A stretch of 64,000 nucleotides of DNA from Tetraselmis striata. Its lineage: Eukaryota > Chlorophyta > Chlorodendrophyceae > Chlorodendrales > Chlorodendraceae. The stretch is taken from contig VCJN01002608.1 of assembly GCA_006384855.1 (NCBI GenBank), positions 1 to 64,000 of the forward strand. The letters are read 5' to 3'. A program made the position numbers and the translations under genes. The stretch's first letter is position 1. Every line of letters begins with the position of its first letter. Under the pieces are notes generated by a model. That model ran no database searches, was not told the origin of the DNA, and saw only the letters and a program-made list of their open reading frames with translations. This document shows, piece by piece, positions 58,790-64,000 of this stretch.

Positions 58790-60545
58790 ACTAGCGACCT
58801 ACTATAAATGTACAAGTAGTAGGCATGTCTTGATGTCCTGCCGCCGGGCTACCGCTGCTCCGAAACCAATTATAGCACTGAAATCGCACCGCAACGCCGG
58901 GATGCTGCCGAATATGGTGGCTATTCCACCTCAAATCATGATGGCAGAGTGCCCTATATATAGCCAGTACATGATATGATTTGCAGCTCGAAACGTCGCG
59001 ATTGCTATCCGAGTATATATTTGCTGCCGCTCCGTAGCGAACACCGCAGTGTTTACCGCACAACAATATGGCAGTGCATGTATACCACCAACTCAAAAGT
59101 ATGCAAAATCTGTTCTCGCGCTGGGGATCGCTAGACTATATATGACTAAATATCGGCACTAACAAACAGTTGGGGGGGGGAGCTAGAGCCCCCACACACG
59201 GAATGCTAGCCGGGAACAACGCAGCTCCAAAACGTGCTCCGAAACCAGTGCTGAAACCGTCGCCGCAACGCCCGGACGCTGCCCAATATGGTGGCTATTC
59301 CACCTCAAAACATGGTGGCATAGCGGACTATATATAGCCAGCACATGGTATGATTTGCAGCTCGAAACGTGGCTATTGCCATCCGAGTATATATTTGTTG
59401 TCGCTCCGTAGCGCACACCGTACTGTTTCCCTTACAATATGGCAGTGCATGCATACCACCAACCTAAAAGTGCGCAAAATCTGTTCTCGCGATGGGGATC
59501 GCTAGACTATATATATATGACTACATATCAGCACATACATACAGTTTGGGGGGGGAAGCTAGAGCCCCCACACACGGAATGCTTGCCGGGAATAGCGCAG
59601 CTCCAAAACATGCTCCGAAACCAGTGCTGAAACCGTCGCCGCAACGCCCAGATGCTGCCCAATATGGTGGCTATTCCAGCTCAAATCATGCTGGCATAGT
59701 GGACTATATATAGCCAGCACATGGTATGATTTGTAGCTCGAAACGTGGCTATTGCCATCCGAGTATATATTTGCTGCCGCTCTGTAGCGCACACCGCAGT
59801 GTACCGCACAACAATAAGGCAGTGCATGCATACCACCGACCTAAAAGTGCGCAAAATATATTCTCACGCTAGGGATCGCTAGACTATATATATGACTACA
59901 TATCAGCACATACATACAGTTTGGGGGGGGAAGCTAGAGCCCCCACACACGGAATGCTTGGCGGGAACAACGCAGCTCCAAGATATGCTCCGAAACCAGT
60001 GCTGAAACCGTCGCCGCAACGCCCGGACGCTGCCCAATATGGTGGCTATTCCACCTCAAATCATGGTGACATAGTGGACTATATATAGCCAGCACATGGT
60101 ATGATTTGCAGCTCGAAACGTCGCGATTGCCATCCAAGTATATATATGCTGCCGCTCCGTAGCGAACACCGCAGTGTACCGTACAACAATATGGCAGTGC
60201 ATGTTTACCACCAACCGAAAAGTGCGCAGAATCTTCTCGCGCTGGGGATCGCTAGACTATATATGTGACTACATATCAGCACATACATGCAGTTGGGGGG
60301 GGGGGGGGGGGGGGGGGCTCGGGCCCCCACACATGGAATGCTTGGCGGGAACAACGCAGCTCCAAGATATGCTCCGAAACCAGTGCTGAAACCGTCACCG
60401 CAGAGCACCGCACGGCCGCTGCGTCGCCGGGACATCACCCAGTGGGTATGCTGTCGGCATGTGCAAAGGGATGGCGGCAAGTGGCGATGCGGCAGCAAGT
60501 GGCGATGCGTGTTGCACGCTAAATCTGCTGCGAAATCAATAATTC
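58790..60545 (+). repeat. ~380 bp satellite array, five units
   Basis: GCTCCGAAACCA starts units near 58857, 59236, 59612, 59987 and 60371 (steps 379, 376, 375, 384). Each unit contains GGTGGCTATTCCACCTCAAA-like, GACTATATATAGCCAGCAC-like and TGGGGATCGCTAGACTATAT-like blocks and a G run. The first unit is incomplete at its start and the last fades after about 60420. G-run lengths in successive units are 9, 8, 8 and 23. Minus-strand open frames of 67-101 codons repeat with the unit and are not taken as genes. Confidence 0.85.
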
Positions 60546-62470
60546 ATTACATGGAACGATGGAACCGCCACCGCAGCGCACCGCACGACCGCTCATGCGT
60601 TGCCGGGACGACTCTCAACAGGGCTAGTATCCAAAACCAGCACTAAAAAGCCCGCAGCACCGCCAAGCCCGCAGCACCGCCAGGTGCCCTCTGCGGGGAT
60701 CGCCGGGGCACTACTCAACGCTTGTTCTCTCAAGTTTTTCCCACCCCTCCGCATGTTAGTGGCCTACCATAGGCAGTTGGGGTGGGGTAGAGGCATGGTC
60801 CATCGCGTTGTTGTTGAAAGTGCATGCCACATGTAAAAAAAATTACATAGTGTGCCGCTGTACATAAAGTACTAGAAAATAATTACAATGAAACCGGAGG
60901 GGGGCTCAAAATGGAGGGGGCGGTGTGACCTAAACTATGTCAATTTGTCGGAATGGCCTAAAATAGTTCAAATTGAGGGTTTATTGGTTTTATGGGTTAC
61001 AAGGAAAGCGTCCGGAGAATGAACGGAAAGACTTGGGATGGTTAGACACAGTGCGAGTTTTCTCCGTTTTGCCCGCCTTCAAGGCGGCACTGCTATAACA
61101 CAGAACATAATTGCATGTATACATGTTTGGTCACATGTGTGTACATGTTTGGTCACATGGGGTCAGTATCCGTTACATGAAATGAAAGATGCCCTCCTCC
61201 TTACACTCCTAGTCGCACGTGCAGTTCATAGTTTTACGCGTAGTAGTAGCGTTAGGTACGAGTATTCCCCCTCATTTGAAAAGCATGATCATCACGCCAT
61301 AGTACCCGTGCATATATGATTTGAATGACTCGATGTATTCTTTCACTGAATCCATCAATGGGTGACCCATCTCCGTGTTGATGTAGTGAACGAGTACGTG
61401 TTACGCTTGGACACCAATGACGAAATGTGGGATGGCGTGATGTTGCCACCAAAATCCCATATTATACATCATGCGACAAAGGCATGATGCGATTGGCGAG
61501 TCAGGCCTCACCCAACTGGAATCATCAGCGGCTCGTCGCCTTGTTGCCGAAGAAGTCAAAGCGCAAGCGCAGTTAAAACTGCGATCACATAGACGATAAT
61601 CCTTAATGGCGAATGGGATTTCGGCATGAAACAATATTTGTACGTAACTATCTCAAAGAGATACATTCAGCATCGCAAAGATGCATGCATGTATTCTTGG
61701 AGCCCCTCATCCTCATATTACATTTACCATATTTAAGCAATAAAGTGCTAACAGGGCGGTGCAGTACTTGGCACCTTCATCATGTGACACGCGTGATATT
61801 ACTTTAAGTATTCAAATCCACTAACAAAATGGACGCCAGTACTTTGCGCTTAAACCACGGTGCCGCATATAAAAGGGGACCCCCAGAGCCATGGTCTTCG
61901 GGGTGTTCTCACATAACGAATACTACGCGAAATATATACGTTTTGTGCCCGGAATTATTCGGGATTTCTTTAGAGACGACGAACATAACCTGCCCGTCCG
62001 CTGACCTCCGACCCGCTAGGGCCTTATCCGTCCCAGGACTTCGTGGACCCTATTGGGACGGGGCCTTGGTCTTGGGGAGCCCGGAAATGGATTCCTCGCG
62101 ATCGAAAACGCAGATGGGCTCAGATGGGCCGCAGATGGGCGGCAGCCGGGCGGGCGGTGGACAGATCGAACCATCCAATCAGCTCTCGCCTTCCCGGCCG
62201 CGACTACCGCCCCCTTGACCATGCCAACCCCTTGGCGCACGCGCCATGTCGGCTTGTGCGACACGGGCAGGTCGGGTTGTGCAGTGAAAGCGCAAATTCA
62301 TGCTCATATTTTGCTGGGTCACTCCAATGTACTCGGTGCTCACTAGGTGTTTACAGCGTGGACTGAGCAGCCCCGCGGGTGTCATTGAAACGAAGAGAGA
62401 AATCATCATTTGTAGCTGGGCAGAGGCACAAAGAAAAGCCGCAGAAACTGCGTCCCAGCCACGCGTAACA
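60546..62470. other. Region without recognised gene; one TATA-like box
   Basis: No gene is supported. TATAAAA at 61868-61874 on the plus strand is followed by an ATG at 61891 (37 codons), which would lie upstream of any start site set by that box. A later ATG at 62087 opens a 43-codon frame. Both are weak. Confidence 0.35.
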
Positions 62471-62479
62471 TACTTTCGT

Positions 62480-62990
62480 GGGTGCCAGATCCCTTTGTGT
62501 GGCTTCTTCTTGGTTGGTTGCACTCCGCCGCCGGGGAGTGCTCCTCATTGGAGGGCCCTTCGGGGCCATTGGGTTGGGGATTAGCCCCGCTGCCCTCGTG
62601 CTTTTTCAGGAGCTTTACCGCCTAGTCCACCACAACGTGTTGCTGCGGCTGGTTGTCATCCGCGAACTGCCTCACCCACTCGGCCTGGGATTTGTAAATT
62701 CGGATGATGCTGCACGCTCTGTCAGCCGCTGACTGTGTGGCTCCGCGGCCGCGTTTCCGTTGGCCGCTCGGAGGCGTGTTGCCATTATTCGGTGGCTGGT
62801 GCCCGCCGGCCGCCGCCATTGGGGACCCCTCTTGCCCCGTCTCCAACTCGCCGCCACAGAAAACCTGCCGAGACGACCCCGCCACGCCGCTGCCGTCGGC
62901 ACCGTCAAGGTTCACCCCTTCCATGGGCAGGCACTGGTATGGGAGGGTGGGAGTCGGGTCGTTGACCGTGTCGGGTGGAGTTGTGATGCG
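62480..62990 (-). other. Unassigned protein-like open frame
   Basis: The minus strand stays open from about 62990 to 62625 and reads TPTLPYQCLPMEGVNLDGAD, a Gly/Pro/Asn-rich linker, then ACSIIRIYKSQAEWVRQFAD. After one TAG at 62622-62624 the frame continues VKLLKKHEGSGANPQ. The helical IIRIYKSQAEWVRQF segment looks like real protein, but I recognise no family. It may be a piece of a mobile-element protein. Confidence 0.3.
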
Positions 62991-64000
62991 GGCGGCAATG
63001 GTCGTTTACATGCGGATGGACTGCCTCACCGTCGCCGCAATGCTGCACACCGCCACCCACCCCGCGACATCAGGTATGCTTTCTTGGCCTTTCTGAGGCA
63101 TAGGGCGGGTAACTTGGCGCGGCTCGGAGGCCCCGCTGAGTCATTTGCCCTGCTGTGGGCGCCTCGGCGGGCGGGGTTGCCGTGAGGACAAGGTCATAAT
63201 GAAGTGAAGCGCCTAACTACGGTGGTCGTCGGGCGGGTAACCCGCCGTGTGTTCAGCCGTTCGTGTATCGGGCATTGTGGTCTAACAACAAGACCATGTC
63301 ACTTTGAAGGTCGTTGCATCCTTCAAATTGTAATCAAATGGCCATCTACTCATCTGCGGGTTCTGCACATGTGCATGTACATATAGATATATATTTATGT
63401 CCGAAACTGCGATATGTGTGAACCTAAAGCCTACATGATATTTCGAGCTATGCTGATTACAGTTTATTTTTTGGGCCCCCGGATCGTATTATTTAGCAGA
63501 AAAGCAAAAAAACCTGAAATCTGCGATTCTAGAAACCATTCGACTGTTAAGTTTGCTGTGTGTAACCGTCTCTGTGGTAAATTTTGCACCTTTTGATCCT
63601 TATGAGCTTGGGAACTTTTTGTTGATCCTGCAATGTCTCACGATCTGCTGTGAGATTCCTACCTTTGTGAATGCATTTTCTGCGTCAGATTTGTTGTATT
63701 CTGTGTAGCCTTTTGGCGGGCCGGGAGTCGGCGGACTCTGGCCCGACCTCTAGTATTCGGGAACCATTTGCGCTCCCGCCCTCGGGTTATCAGAAAAAAG
63801 CGCTCGGTGCGTGTGAGTTTTCGTCCGATGCGTAAACTAATATTGTTGTACGGTTGCATGTCGTGCGTGGCTGTCGGGCCGCGGTGTGTCGATGTTACTG
63901 GATGGATAAACTGTATAGAAATAGCCGTGCGGGCGGCGGGCATTGCGCATAGTGTCATATATGCAGCAACGCTTGCCCGGCCTCATCGGCCTCTGCGAAA
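62991..64000. other. Right edge, no recognised gene
   Basis: Short open frames (63050-63185 plus, 63659-63958 minus) have no motif. A plus-strand frame near 63780-63990 (VIRKKRSVRVSFRPMRKLIL) runs to the window edge and could be an exon continuing beyond it; there is no further support. Confidence 0.3.

Noticed and set aside
58790-60545. CRISPR-like array or a tandem gene family
   Set aside because: Units of ~380 bp repeat as a whole with no short repeat-spacer pattern; open frames repeat because the DNA repeats and contain no known motif.
61868-62218. TATA-driven small gene
   Set aside because: The first ATG lies too close to the TATA box to be in the transcript, and the next frame has no recognisable content.

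Overview
The window looks like nuclear DNA of a green alga (chlorophyte or prasinophyte grade). Reasons: genes with many short exons and GT-AG introns, a short TTTAGGG-type motif at the left edge, a plant-type DUF506 gene, a plant-like MOS14/transportin-3 gene, and LINE and DNA-transposon families of the kind I associate with green-algal genomes. There is no bacterial gene organisation, no rRNA and no CRISPR array. The species is not fixed by anything I can see. All family names here are from recognition of motifs, not from a search.

Layout. 0.1-4.6 kb: a degraded LINE-like element with zinc fingers, reverse transcriptase and a restriction-like C-terminal domain. 4.9-6.2 kb: a 1.35 kb terminal-inverted-repeat element. 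6.3-6.7 kb: the 3' end of a COG7 (Golgi tethering) gene. 8.3-11.05 kb: a three-exon DUF506 gene on the minus strand with a TATA box; its first intron contains a LINE tail and a tRNA-like repeat. 11.6-13.4 kb: two inverted copies of the 1.35 kb element. 14-16.7 kb: short repeats. 16.7-20.5 kb: broken copy X of a DDE-like (TDGGPDHN-type) mobile element. 20.6-22.4 kb: unassigned open frames. 22.9-27.5 kb: a decayed CACTA-like transposase gene (minus). 28-31.3 kb: a second LINE (minus). 31.4-35.2 kb: short interspersed and tandem repeats. 35.6-37.4 kb: a third LINE fragment of another clade (minus). 40.6-51.1 kb: an intact-looking 23-exon importin-beta gene, transportin-3/MOS14 (minus). 51.8-58.5 kb: broken copy Y of the DDE-like element, carrying a 1.9 kb insertion. 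58.8-60.5 kb: a ~380 bp satellite array. 60.5-64 kb: mostly unassigned.

Host genes. Three are recognisable: COG7 (vesicle tethering at the Golgi), a DUF506 PDDEXK-like protein, and the nuclear import receptor for SR-type cargo. COG7 and DUF506 are convergent. They do not form an operon or obvious pathway; the rest is repeats.

Most unusual signal. Long C homopolymers on the sense strand sit directly after the 5' splice site in 10 of the 22 recognised importin introns, with a further case in the CACTA-like gene. The same homopolymers vary strongly in length between copies of otherwise similar repeats, so they appear to be expanding sequences.
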